Notes under the pieces: model-generated
Told to the model about the DNA's origin: nothing
Seen by the model: the letters and a program-made list of their open reading frames with translations, nothing else
The model's database searches: none
Shown: positions 1 to 9,965 of the stretch, piece by piece
Position numbering within the stretch: the first letter of the stretch is position 1
Layout: the number at the start of each line of letters is the position of its first letter
Made by a program: the position numbers and the translations under genes
Source of the DNA: Notamacropus eugenii
Lineage: Eukaryota > Chordata > Mammalia > Diprotodontia > Macropodidae
NCBI RefSeq assembly: GCF_028372415.1
Contig: NC_092872.1
Location: 15,094,479 to 15,158,478 of the forward strand
Length of the DNA: 64,000 nt
Direction of reading: 5' to 3'

Positions 1-352
1 CCCAAAGTGTTTACTTCTAATTACTCCCTCCTCCCATTTGCCCTCCCTTCTATCATCCCTTCACCCCACTTGTCCCCTTCTCCCCTACTTTCCTGTAGTG
101 TAAGATAGATTTTCATACCAAATTGAATGAGGATGTTACTCCTTCCTTAAGTCAAATGTGAAGAGAGTAAGTTACACTTTTTCCCTCTTACTTCCTCCCT
201 TTTCTTCTCCATTGAAAAAGCTTTTTGTTGCCTCTTTTATGAGAGATAATTTGCCCCATTCCATTTCTCCCTTTCTCCTCCCAATATATTCTTCTCTCAC
301 CACTTAATTTTATTTTTTTAGATATCTTCCCTTCTTATTCAACTCATCCTGT

Positions 353-355
<3 letters not shown>

Positions 356-417
<62 letters not shown>

Positions 418-423
418 CTCTCT

Positions 424-462
<39 letters not shown>
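356..462. repeat. (CT)n followed by (TG)n microsatellite
   Basis: About 65 bases of CT repeat, then about 36 bases of TG repeat. It sits in the 3' UTR of element A, about 100-200 bases past the end of ORF1, where elements C, D and E also carry a simple repeat. Confidence 0.97.
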
Positions 463-463
<1 letters not shown>

Positions 464-574
464 TCCTTCCAACTACCCAAATACTGAGAAAAGTCTCAGG
501 AGTTACAAATATTATCTTTCAATGCAGGAATGTAAACAGTTCAACTTTAGAAAATCCCTTGTGATTTCTCTTTC

Positions 575-1655
575 CTGTTTATCTTTTGAAAGTCAAATTT
601 TCTATTCAGTTCTGATCTTTTCATCATGAAACCTTGAAAGTCCTCTATTTCATTGATTTGCCATTTTTCCCCCTGAAGTATTATACTCACTTTTGCTGGG
701 TAAGTGATTCTTGGTTTTAATCCTAGCTCCTTTGACTTCTGGAATATCATATTCCTAGCCCTTCGACCCCTTAATGTAGAAGCTGATAGATCTTGTGTTA
801 TCCTGATTGTATTTCCACAATAATGGAATTGGGTTTTTTTTGGCTGGTTGCAATATTTTTTCCTTGATCTGGGAACTGTAGAATTTGACTACAATATTCC
901 TAGGAGTTTCTCTTTTTGTATCTCTTTCAGGAGATGATCAGTGGATTCTTTCAATATTTATTTTGCTCTCTGATTCTAGAATATCAGGGCAGTTTTCCTT
1001 CATAATTTCTTGAAAGATGATATCTAGGCTCTTTTTTTGATCATGGCTTTCAGGTAGTCCCGTAATTTTTAAATTTTTAAATTGTCTCTCCTGGATCTAT
1101 TTTCCAGGTCAATGGTTTTTCCAATGAGATATTATCTTTCTTTTGGTTTTGTTTTGTAATTTCTTGGTTTCTCATAAAGTCATTAGCTTCTATCTGCTCC
1201 ATTCTAATTTTTAAAGAACTATTTTCTTCAGTGAGCTTTTGAACCTCCTTTTCCATTTGGCTAGTTCTGCTTTTTAAAGCATTCTTCTCCTCATTGCCTT
1301 TTTGGACCTCTTTTGCCAATTGAGTTAGCTTATTTTTAAAGGTGTTATTTTCTTCAGCATTTTTTGGGTCTCTGTTAGCAAACTGTTGACTCACTTTTCA
1401 TGATTTTCTTACATTGCTCTCATTTTTCTTCCCAAATTTTTCCTCCTCCTCTCTTACTTGATTTTCAAAATCCTTTTTGAGCTCTTCCATGGCCTGAGAC
1501 CATTGCATACTTGTTTTGGAGGTTTTGGATGTAGAGGCCTTGACTTCCTCTGATGGTATGCATTGTTCTTCCTTATCTGAAAGGATGGAAGAAAATACCT
1601 GTTCATCAAGAAAGTAACCTTCTATAGTCTTATTTTTTCCCCTCTTTGGGGGCAT
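575..1655 (-). pseudogene. Decayed L1-type ORF1 of element A
   Basis: The reading starts MPPKRGKNKTIEGYFLDEQ at 1655, matching the usual N-terminus MPRKGKKNKTIEGYF of this ORF1 family. A coiled-coil part with heptads of the type EVQKLTEENSSLK follows at 1077-1394. The C-terminal part, with LGLKPRITYPAKVSIIL, lies at 575-750. The pieces lie in different frames with stops between, so the gene is dead. The family encodes the trimeric RNA-binding ORF1 protein of L1. Confidence 0.85.
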
Positions 1656-2360
1656 TTTTCCAACCAGTTACTTGACTTTTGAGTCCTTTGTCAAGAGGAG
1701 CGTATACTCTGGGGACCTGTAAGTTCTTAGTTCCTCTAACATGACACAATCAAAGGAAAAGTGTTCACTCCTCTTCTGGCTTGTGCATTGGTCTGGGAGC
1801 AACCAAAGACTTTTCTGCCCAGAATCTGTGAGTACAATTCCCTCTCCACAACTGCCTCCAGCTCTACCATGCCAGTGTTTCTCTTCACCCCAGGGTCATG
1901 CTCAGGGCTGAGATTCAGATCAGTGGCTCAATTCTGCCAGGAGCTTTAGGTGGAGGACTCAAAAAATGGACACTGATGCTGAAGTGGTTGCTGCTGGTGG
2001 TCCACACTGCATTCCCTTCTCCTGGCTGAATGAGGTTTCCCACTGAACTTTGAAGCTGTCTTTGGCATTTGTGGGTTGAGCAATCTGGGAACTGCTGCTG
2101 CCAGTGGCTCCCTGAAGCCTCTTCCAGGTCCTGTCCCTGTTGCACCCTGCAGCCCATGCTGAGCTGTGCTCTGCTCTGTGCCTGGTGAGATAGACCTTTC
2201 CTGTGAGCCTTCTAGGCTGTCTTGGGCTGGAAATCTCTTTCACTCTGTCATTTTGTGGCTTCTGCTGCTCTTGAATTTGTTTAGAGTCACTTTTTACAGG
2301 TATTTTATAGGCTATGTGGAGGAGCTTCTACAGGTCCATCTTTCTACTCTGCCATTTTGA

Positions 2361-3245
2361 CTCTTTCTCCAAAGAAGTCAGCTCTGGTCTTTTCAATATG
2401 AATGCTTGGAAGTCCTCTATTTCATTGAAATTCCATTTTTTCCCCTGGAGTATTATACTCACTTTTGCTGGGTAGGTGATTCTTGGTTTTAATCCTATCT
2501 CGTTTGACCTCTGGAATATCATGTTCTAAGTGCTTTGATCCCTTAGTGTCGAAGCTGTTAAATTCTATGTTATCCTGATTGTATTTCCACAACACATGAA
2601 TTGTTTCTTTCTGGCTGCTTATAATATTTTCTACTTGACTTGGGAACTCTGGAATTTGGCTACAATATTCTTAGGAGTTTTTCTTTTGGTATCTCTTTTA
2701 GGAGGTGATTGGTGAATTCTTTCCATTTCTATTTTACCCTCTGGTTCTAGAACATCAGGGCAGTTTTCCTTGATAATTTCTTGGAAGATGATGTCTAGGC
2801 TCTTTTTTTTATCATGACTTTCAGGTAGACCAATTATTTTAAAATTATGTCTCCTATATCTATTTTCTGGTTCAGTGGTTTTCCCAATGAGTTATTTAAC
2901 ATTGTTTGCTATTTTTTCATTCTTTTGGTTTTGTTTTGTAAATTCTTGGCTTCTCCTAAAGTCATTAGCTTCCATCTGCTCCATTATAATTTTTAAAAAA
3001 CAATTTTCTCCAGTGACCTTTTGAACCTCTGTTTCCATTTGGCCAATTCTTCTTTTCAAAGCATTCTTCTCCTCATTGGCTTTTTTGAGCTTCTTTTGCC
3101 ATTTGGGTTAGTCCATTTTTAAGGTGTTATTTTCTTCAATATTTTTGGGGGTCTGCTTTAGCAAGCTGTTGACTAGCTTTTCATGATTTTCTTCCATCAC
3201 TTTAATTTCTCTTCCCAGTTTTTCCTCCACCTCTCTACTTGATTT
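2361..3245 (-). mobile_element. HAL1-like element B, ORF1 segment left of the C insertion
   Basis: ORF1 sequence on the minus strand. It runs from the C-terminal motif LKPRITYPAKVSIILQ (about 2400-2520) back to the coiled coil near 3240, with many frame breaks. It stops at the insertion point of element C and resumes at 6257 with the next ORF1 bases. To its left it abuts the 5' end of element A, so B's 3' UTR must lie beyond A, outside the window, or be lost. Confidence 0.85.
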
Positions 3246-3259
3246 TCAAAATCATTTTT
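3246..3259. repeat. Target-site duplication, left copy (element C)
   Basis: The 14 bases tcaaaatcattttt recur at 6243-6256 on the far side of element C. They belong to the ORF1 of element B. This is the size expected for L1-type target-primed insertion. The right edge merges into the poly(T) run, so the exact end is uncertain by a few bases. Confidence 0.85.
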
Positions 3260-3264
3260 TTTTT

Positions 3265-3328
3265 GACAAGATGTAACATTTATTGCTCTTAAAAAAACAG
3301 TATAAAGCATAGGAATAAATGGATTTTT
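3265..3328 (-). other. Probable 3'-transduced sequence of element C
   Basis: Read on the minus strand, the element's normal A-rich end (about 3325-3345) is followed by about 60 bases found in no other copy here. These contain AATAAA, then 14 bases, then nine A's and the target duplication. That is the pattern left when an L1 transcript reads through its own weak poly(A) signal and ends at one downstream of the source locus. Confidence 0.75.
3279..3284 (-). promoter_or_regulatory. Polyadenylation signal AATAAA of the transduced 3' end
   Basis: The minus strand reads AATAAA, 14 bases before the terminal poly(A) at 3260-3264 and the target duplication. The spacing is canonical for cleavage and polyadenylation. 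Confidence 0.75.
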
Positions 3329-4141
3329 CTTTTTTTTTTATTTAACTTTTAACATTTATTTTCACAACATTTTGGGTTACAAATTTTCTCCCCTTTTATC
3401 CCCTCCCCCCCCAAACCCAAGCATTCTAATTGCCCCTGTGACCAATCTGCTCTCTCTTCTATCCTCCCTCTCTGCCCTTGTCTCCGTCTTCTCTTTTGTC
3501 CTGTAGGGCCAGATAGTTTTCTTGACCCCTTAACCTGTATTTCTAATTTCCCAGTGGTAAGAACATTACATTTGATCCTAACACTTTGAGTTCCAACTTC
3601 TTTAGCTCCCTCCCTCCCCACCCCTTCCCTTTGGAAGGCAAGCAATTCAATATAGGCCAAATTTGTGTAGTTTTGCAAAAGATTTCCATACTAGTTGTGT
3701 TGTATAAGACTAATTATATTTCCCTCCATCCTATCCTGACCCCCATTACTTCTATTCTCTTATGATCCTTTCCCTCCCCATGAGTGTCGACCTCAGATTG
3801 CATTCTCCTCCCCATGCCCTCCGCTCCATCCTCCCCCCCACCCTGCTTGTGCCCCTGTCCCCCACTCTCCTGTATTATGAGATAGGTTTTCCTATCAAAA
3901 TGAGTGTGCATTTTATTCTTTCCTTTAGTGGAATGTGATGAGAGTAGACCTCATGTTTTTCTCTTGCCTCCCCTCTTTATCCTTCCACTAATAAGTCTTT
4001 TGCTTGCCTCTTTTATGAGAGATAATTTGCCCCATTCAACTTCTCCCTTTCTCCTCCCAATATTTCTCTCTCACTGCTTGATTTCATTTTTTTTTAAGAT
4101 ATGATCCCATCCTCTTCAATTCACTCTGTGCACTCTGTCTC

Positions 4142-4180
4142 TATATATGTGTGCGTGTGTGCATGTGTGTGTGTGTGTGT
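4142..4180. repeat. (TG)n microsatellite in the 3' UTR of element C
   Basis: An interrupted TG repeat at the same element position as the simple repeats in A, D and E. Confidence 0.9.
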
Positions 4181-4315
4181 ACTGCCACCCAGTACCCAGA
4201 TACTGAAATGTTTCAAGAGTTACAAATATTGTCTTTCCATGTAGGAATGTAAACAGTTCAACTTTAGTAAGTCCCTTATGACTTCTCTTTGCTGTTCACC
4301 TTTTCATGGATCTCT

Positions 4316-5497
4316 TCATTCTTGTGTTAGAAAGTCAAATTTTCTTTTCAGCTCTGGTCTTTTCATCAAGAAAATTTGAAAATCCTCTATTTCATTGAAA
4401 GACCATTTTTTCTCCTGAAGTATTATACTCAGTTTTGCTGGGTAGGTGATTCTTGGTTTTAGTCCTAGTTCCTTTGACTTCTGGATTATCCTATTCCATG
4501 CCCTTCGATCCCTTAAGGTAGAGGCTGCTAGATCTTGTGTTATCCTGATTGTATTTTCACAATACTTGAATTGTTTCTTTCTAGCTGCTTGCAATATTTT
4601 CTCTTTCACCTGGGAGTTCTGGAATTTGGCCACAATGTTCCTAGGAGTTTCTCTTTTTGGATCTCTTTCATGCGGTGTTCTGCGGATTCCTTGAATATTT
4701 ATTTTGCCCTCTGGTTCTAGAATCTCAGGGCAGTTTTCCTTGATAATTTCATGGAAGATGATGTCTAGGCTCTTCTCTTGATCATGGTTTTCAGGTAGTC
4801 CCAGAATTTTTACATTGTCTCTCCTGATTCTATTTTCCAGGTCAGTTGCTTTTCCAATAAGATATTTCACATTATCTTCCATTTTTCGAATCTTCACGCT
4901 ATGTTCTGTGATATCTGTCTTTCTCATAAAGTCCTTAGCGTCCATCTGTACCATTCCAGTTTTGAAAGATCTATTTTCTTCAGTGAGCTTTTGAATCTCC
5001 TTTTCCATTTGGCTAATTCTGCTTTTGAAAGCATTCTTCTCCTCATTGGCCTTTTGAACCTCTTTTGCCAATTGAGTTAGGCTAGTTTTCAAGGTGTTAA
5101 TTTCTTCAACATTTTTTTGGTTCTCCTTTAGCAGGGAGCTGATCTGCCTTTCATGCTTCTCTTTCATCCCTCTCATTTCTCTTCCCAGTTTTTCCTCCAC
5201 CTCTCCAACTTGACTTTCAAAATTCTTTTTGAGTTCTTCCATGGCCTGAGCCCATTGGGTGGGCTGGGACACAGAATCCTTGATTTCTGTGTCTTTGCCT
5301 GATGGTAAGCATTGTTCTTCCTCGTCAGAAAGGAAGGGAGGAGGTGTCTTTTCACCGAGAAAGTACCTTTCAATAGTTTTATTTCTTTTCCCTTTTCTGG
5401 GCTTTCTCCCCAGCCAGTGGTTTGACCTCTGAATATTCTCTTCACACCCACCTCGCCTCCTGGTCCTCCCAGCCAGCGTTTGGGGACTGAGATTCAA
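4316..5497 (-). CDS. L1-type ORF1 protein (RNA-binding), open over 393 residues
   Basis: The reading is uninterrupted from 5497 to the stop at 4316. An acidic/polar N-terminus leads into a long coiled coil (about residues 82-225; heptads such as ISQMEKEIQKLTEEN). An RRM-like domain follows (about 226-300) with NVKILGL as RNP2-like strand and PRNIVAKF as RNP1-like strand. The C-terminal domain is at about 297-362 and holds GLKPRITYPAKLSIIL. This is the layout of L1 ORF1p, a trimeric nucleic-acid chaperone that coats its own RNA. The family's usual start (MPRKGK) is lost: its ATG is AAG here (Lys32), so the open frame relies on an upstream in-frame ATG that adds 31 residues. No ORF2 follows. 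Whether this extended protein is ever made is unknown; the family call is secure. Confidence 0.85.
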   Translation of the reverse strand: MNLSPQTLAGRTRRRGGCEENIQRSNHWLGRKPRKGKRNKTIERYFLGEKTPPPFLSDEEEQCLPSGKDTEIKDSVSQPTQWAQAMEELKKNFESQVGEVEEKLGREMRGMKEKHERQISSLLKENQKNVEEINTLKTSLTQLAKEVQKANEEKNAFKSRISQMEKEIQKLTEENRSFKTGMVQMDAKDFMRKTDITEHSVKIRKMEDNVKYLIGKATDLENRIRRDNVKILGLPENHDQEKSLDIIFHEIIKENCPEILEPEGKINIQGIRRTPHERDPKRETPRNIVAKFQNSQVKEKILQAARKKQFKYCENTIRITQDLAASTLRDRRAWNRIIQKSKELGLKPRITYPAKLSIILQEKKWSFNEIEDFQIFLMKRPELKRKFDFLTQE

Positions 5498-5769
5498 ATG
5501 CTGCTTCCTGCCTTAGGGCTTTTGGCGGGGGCAGGGCTGCTATTCAGTGTGAGAATTAAGTTCAGATGGTCAGGTCGGGGCAGGGCCGCCTCTCAGGCAC
5601 AGTTCCCTCAGGGGGTTTATGCACAGACCTTCCACAATGGATCCAGGCTCCTGCCTGCTTGGGGAGCCCCTGTCTGCAGCCGCCTCTCAGCTTCTATCTC
5701 CCGGGGGGGCCCGAGCCATGGGGGCACCCCACTCCCCTCTCGACCCGCCAAAGAGACTCTCTCACCGAC

Positions 5770-6086
5770 CCTCGTCACCTGTGGGTGGGGGGGCTTGTGC
5801 CACCGCTGGAGATCCCGTCCCTAAAGCCTGCTCAGATCTGTACCTCTCAGAGCCGTGGCTGCCGCAAGTCTGGGCTGGGCTCCGTGTCTGCAGCACGACG
5901 GACCTTTTGCGAGAGGTTTGCAGGTCCCTCTGTGGGTGGAGGGACCCTCGTGGCCGCAGGATATCTCGTCCCCGTAGCCCGTTCGGATCTTTTCCTCACG
6001 GTGTCACGGCCACTGCAGGGCTGCACTCAGCTCCCAGTCCCGGCGCCCAGTCCACAGCGTGAAGGACCCCCCGCGAGAGGTTTGCA
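5770..6086 (-). repeat. Tandem duplication within the 5' UTR of element C
   Basis: Two diverged units of about 150-165 bases lie head to tail. The marker gcgagaggtttgca occurs at 5909-5922 and 6073-6086. The marker gtgggtgg occurs at 5781 and 5932. Element D has only a single, shortened version of this part. Tandem 5' UTR units are known as promoter monomers in rodent L1; whether these act as promoter units is inference. Confidence 0.7.
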
Positions 6087-6221
6087 AGTCTCTCCGGAAC
6101 AGAAATCTCCCTCGCTCCAATATTCCGTGGCGTCTGGGTGCAGAATTCACCGTGGGTTGGTCCCCTCTAGCCATTCTGTGGGTTGTGGGTTCAGAGCTAT
6201 GTGTATGTGCGTCTTTCTACT

Positions 6222-6233
6222 CCGCCATCTTGG
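6222..6233 (-). promoter_or_regulatory. YY1-like site at the 5' end of element C
   Basis: The minus strand reads CCAAGATGGCGG about 10 bases into the element. Human L1 has a YY1 site at the same place, where it sets the transcription start. The match in sequence and position is seen; function is inferred. Confidence 0.55.
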
Positions 6234-6242
6234 CTCCGCCCC

Positions 6243-6256
6243 TCAAAATCATTTTT
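6243..6256. repeat. Target-site duplication, right copy (element C)
   Basis: tcaaaatcattttt, identical to 3246-3259, directly after the element's 5' end. The ORF1 of element B then continues with gagctcttccatgacctg. Confidence 0.87.
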
Positions 6257-7834
6257 GAGCTCTTCCATGACCTGAGCCCATTGCATATATTTTTCGAGGC
6301 TTTGGATACAGCAGCCTTAACCTTGCTGTCTTCCTCTGGTTGTGTGCTTTGCTCTTCCTCATCTGAAAGGATAGAAGAAAATACCTTTTCATCAAGAAAG
6401 TACCCTTCTATAGTCTTATTTTTTTTCCCCTTTTGGGAATTTTCTCAGTCAACTCTTTGACTTTTGAGTCCTTTGTCAAGTGGAGGGTGTACTACCCTGG
6501 GCTTCAGAGCTTTTGTGTAGCTATTCTCTGAGATATCTCCAGGGACCTGTAAGTTCTTATTTCCTCCAAGGTGGCACAATCAAGGGAGAATAGTTTACTC
6601 CTCTCCTGGCCTGTGCCCTGGTCTGTGAGCAACCAAAGCACTATTTTCTACCCTTAAACTGCAAGTAGGATTCCCTCTCCACAGCTGCCACCAGCTCCTC
6701 TAGGACAGCCTCCTCCTCACCCTATGGCTGCCATTCATAACTGAGACCCAGATCAGCAGTTCAATTCTCCCTGGTTCTTTAGGCCAGGGACACTGCTGCC
6801 ACAGTGGCTGCTGCTGTCCTGCGGCTAGGGTTGGGGCAGGACTGTGCTCTCCTCCCACCCAGGTGAAAGAGCTTTCTTACTGACTTTTGAAGCTGTCTTT
6901 GGCATTTGTGATTGAGAAGTCTGAAAACCATAGCAGCCACTCATGATTAGGTACTCGGAAGCCTGCTCCAGTCCTATCTGTGCTGCTTGGCCCATGCTGG
7001 GCTATGTACTAAGTCTGGTGTGATAGACATTTCTTGTCAGCCTTCCAGGCTGTCCTGGGCTGGAAATCTGTTTCAGTCTGTCATTTTATGGCCTCTGCTG
7101 CTCTAGAATTTGCTTAGAGTCATTTTTACAGGTATTTTAAGGGTTATGGGGGAGAGCTAGAGCAGGTCTGACCTTCTTCTAGTTGTATGTTTTAATCTTC
7201 TTTGTCACCAAAGTAAGATTATATAGTCTGGGCTTTTTTTTAGCTGTCTGCTCATTACCCAGCCAAATACTTGACTTTCTAACTCTTTGTCAAGGTAGGA
7301 CTCTTCTTCCAGTGGTGGTGGGGTGGGGGTACCATCCCAGGTTTCAGAGGTTTTGTATCAGCCACTCAGTGCCCCACCATCCTGTGCCCAGAGTTCTGGA
7401 AGGAGCCTCTGCTGCTGCTATTGTTGTAGCCACCACCTCCCTCACCTTGGGGCTGAACCCCAGCCTGACCACCTGCTCCACTTTCACCCAGGTCCCACAG
7501 AGTTTTCTCACTGTCTTTCTATGTTTCATCTTTGTGGGTTGAGAAGTCTGGAAACTGCCACAGCTGCTGGTGATTCAGTCCCCTGAGGCCTGCTCCAGGC
7601 CCATCTGTTCTGTTGCAGCCCACACTGGACTGTGTTCCACTCCCAGTTTGGTGTGATATACCCTTCTTGTCAACCTTTCAGGATGTCTTGGCCTAGAGAT
7701 TTATTTCACCCTATCATTTTGTGGGTTCTGTAGCTCTAGAATTTGTTTACAATCATTTTTTCTCAAGTATTTGAAGGGGCTTGAGGGGAGAGCTCAAGCA
7801 AGTCCCTGCTTTTACTCCACCATCTTGGCTCCAT
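6257..7834 (-). mobile_element. HAL1-like element B, start of ORF1 and doubled 5' UTR
   Basis: ORF1 codons continue from the C insertion point to about 6436, where the usual start is mutated. A 5' UTR of the A/E type then runs to about 7175. From about 7183 a second, related 5' UTR begins, preceded by what looks like a remnant of the first ORF1 codons, and ends at 7834 with ccaccatcttggctcc, the reverse of the L1-type start. The doubling could be a tandem duplication or the stump of another copy into which B inserted. Confidence 0.8.
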
Positions 7835-7989
7835 TGCTAAGTGCTATTTTTGTAAAAAGAAGCAAAAGATAATTTCTGCTCTCAAGGAGTTTACAATCTA
7901 AGCTCTATTTGTATCCCCAGTACTTAGCACAGTTCTCAATGCAGAAAAGATGCTAAATGAATTTTTTCATTCATTCATTATTAAGACCC
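7835..7989 (+). repeat. Old L2/MIR-type fragment
   Basis: Contains ctcaaggagtttacaatcta and then ccccagtacttagcacag leading to a cattcatt run, the usual wording of L2/MIR-class 3' ends. The exact family is not fixed. Confidence 0.5.
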
Positions 7990-8758
7990 CAAAATAGTCT
8001 AGAACATTGAGCTAAACCTAATGAGATATAATTTGACAGGGATAAATGTGAAAACTTAAACTAGGGTAAAAGAACACAAGAATTACAAGAAGAGAGAAAC
8101 AAATCTAGACAGCAGTTCATCTGAATGCTTAAGGATTGCTTGGAAGATTTTCATACATAAGGTTAATATATGAGTTAGCAGTGTGCTATGGTAACTAAGA
8201 AAATGCAATCTTAGTGTAGGGTAAGAGAGGCATAATATTCAAGATTCAGGCAGTAGTTCTCCTCTAGTCAGTTTGTAATCTGGAGTATTGTGTTCAGTTT
8301 AATTGTGACATTTTAGGAAGGATATTGATAAGTTTGAAGGCATTCAGAGGATGGCACCAGCATAATTGAAGAGCCTCAGTATTATGCTATATACCGACAG
8401 GTTGAAGGAACTTGGGCTGTTTAACCTGGATAAGAGAAAATATGAGGGCACATAATATCTTTCTTTAAGTACTGAAGGACCACTATGTGGGGGAGGGATT
8501 TGACTTGATTTGCTTAGTCTCAGGACAAAACTAGTTGCAATGTGTGCAAGTAAAAAAGCCAATTGTGGTTTGATGTAAGGAAAGATTTCCTAACAATTGC
8601 AGCCATTGCCAAATGGAATGGATGTCCTCAAGAGAAATAGGTATTCCCTCATTAGAAACATTCAAGCATCTGCTGCCTGACTAATTGCTAGATATGTGAT
8701 GGAAGGGATTTTTGTTTAGATGCAGGTTAACTTAATGGCCTTTGAGATTCTGTGAATA
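7990..8758 (+). mobile_element. CR1-superfamily LINE, 3' end
   Basis: Decayed C-terminal end of a CR1-type reverse-transcriptase ORF with its 3' tail. Recognisable reading pieces include the CIQF-type segment near 8285-8305, R-L-KELGLFNL-like near 8398-8435, and KERFPNN near 8578-8600. The element ends with the CR1-type tail gagattctgtga. Frames are broken throughout and the 5' part is missing, the usual state of mammalian CR1/L3 relics. Confidence 0.78.
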
Positions 8759-9800
8759 ACCTGGTTGCACACAAGAAAGAAAAAACCAATCTGAATGCCA
8801 ACTATGTTTCTCTTGTTTGTCTGTATATAGACACATTCTTTGCTTATGTCTGGATTTGTTAGACTGGACTGATGTATTTAGAGATGGAATAGCCAAAATG
8901 TCTCAGGGTATGCATGTAACTTAAATAATAATATAGTTCCAGGTCTAGAAATGCTAAAAACATGGCAGAATTTAAGCTGGATTATTCTTTGCTCCAATTC
9001 CACCCTTTGTTGCTCACTTTCCCCTTTGAAGTCCAAGAACAAAGGCATCGCCCACAACGGAGATTTGAGATTCAGTGCTGGAAATCAAAACAGCTGATGC
9101 CTGTTGGAATTCTAAGTATCAACTTTACCTGTTAATAGGAAACTGAAGTCAAGAGAGAGTGAACATCTCCCAACAACTCCCAGAGGAATATATTAAGATT
9201 TTGTGCGTGCTCAAGTCCTTGCATCTGTATTCTGGATATTCAGTGTAGCCTTATTTATTTGTTAAACAGTGTCAGGAAGCCAATCCTTAGAGTTTATAGC
9301 TAATACTAAGGGGATGGTGCAATAATCTGAAGCAGAAAATGTGGAAGTTTGCTGGAATTGGTCCTTGGGATCAGGGATGTCCTGTCTGTACCACCAAGTT
9401 GAAAGGATTTGATTTAAATCACAGTGAGGCTTTGGACCCACTTTGATCTCAAGGTAAGAGAAAAATCAATGAAGAGTGCAGCAGCAATTCAATGTTAATT
9501 TTGAAACTGAGATACAATCTAGATAACGTGAGGTGGCTCAGGGGGGAGATTAACACATTCTTTAAAAAAACGCATCTCCGGATATTGGGATTTTGGATGG
9601 ACTGAGCTGTCAGACTGACAGATCTGCTGGATATCTCTTTCAATGTGAAAGCAGTATAGTACTGCAGCCCTAGAACTGCCTGGCTCTGGCCTCAGCTCAT
9701 ATCCCACCTTGTACTGGTGATTCTTAATTATTGCTTCCACCAAGTGCTATTTTTCACTCAGACCTCATTGTGAGGGATCATATGTGGCAATATTTTCACT
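8759..9800. other. Unassigned stretch
   Basis: No gene, RNA or repeat that I can name. Open frames are short and lack recognisable motifs. Confidence 0.5.
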
Positions 9801-9965
9801 ATTGGCTCCCATGAATGCATTAATTGAAAAATTTTATTAAGTGCTTTCTATGTGCAAACCACTGGGCCAAATGCCAGATGATACGAATACAAAAAGTAAG
9901 CTAGTCTGTACTCAATGAGCTCACATTCCTATGGGGAGATAACACATCTGGAAAGTTTCAGCTGT
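9801..9965 (+). repeat. Old interspersed repeat, MIR/L2-like wording
   Basis: Contains ttattaagtgctttctatgt and aatgagctcacattcctatg. The same wording recurs near 21740 and 39850. The family is not fixed; it is an ancient, diverged mammalian repeat. Confidence 0.5.

Larger units (their letters stand above)
1..2360 (-). mobile_element. HAL1-like element A (L1-derived, ORF1 only)
   Basis: A minus-strand L1-derived element. Its 3' UTR (left, cut by the window edge), ORF1 (about 575-1655) and 5' UTR (about 1656-2360) follow one another with no ORF2. The 5' edge is a degraded form of the L1 start: the plus strand reads ctactctgccattttgac where C has ctactccgccatcttggc. The 5' UTR is of the same type as in elements B and E, not the GC-rich type of C and D. 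At its 5' edge the ORF1 of element B resumes, so A probably inserted into B; its own 3' end lies outside the window. Confidence 0.85.
3260..6242 (-). mobile_element. HAL1-like element C, full length, with 3' extension
   Basis: A complete minus-strand element of about 2.9 kb plus a short 3' extension. The 5' end at 6242 reads GGGGCGGAGCCAAGATGGCG, nearly the same start as human L1. Then come a GC-rich 5' UTR of about 830 bases with a tandem duplication, an open ORF1, a 3' UTR of about 975 bases, an A-rich tail, about 60 extra bases and a second poly(A). No ORF2 is present: ORF1 runs straight into the 3' UTR, as in A, D, E and F. A 14-bp target duplication frames it inside element B. Its many retained CpGs suggest it is the youngest copy here. 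Confidence 0.92.

Noticed and set aside
351-629. Leucine/serine-rich open frame
   Set aside because: Produced by the CT and TG microsatellite in the 3' UTR of element A.
5566-6258. 230-residue plus-strand open frame and overlapping frames at 5480-6062
   Set aside because: They lie antisense to the GC-rich 5' UTR of element C; GC-rich sequence is poor in stops. No protein family is seen.
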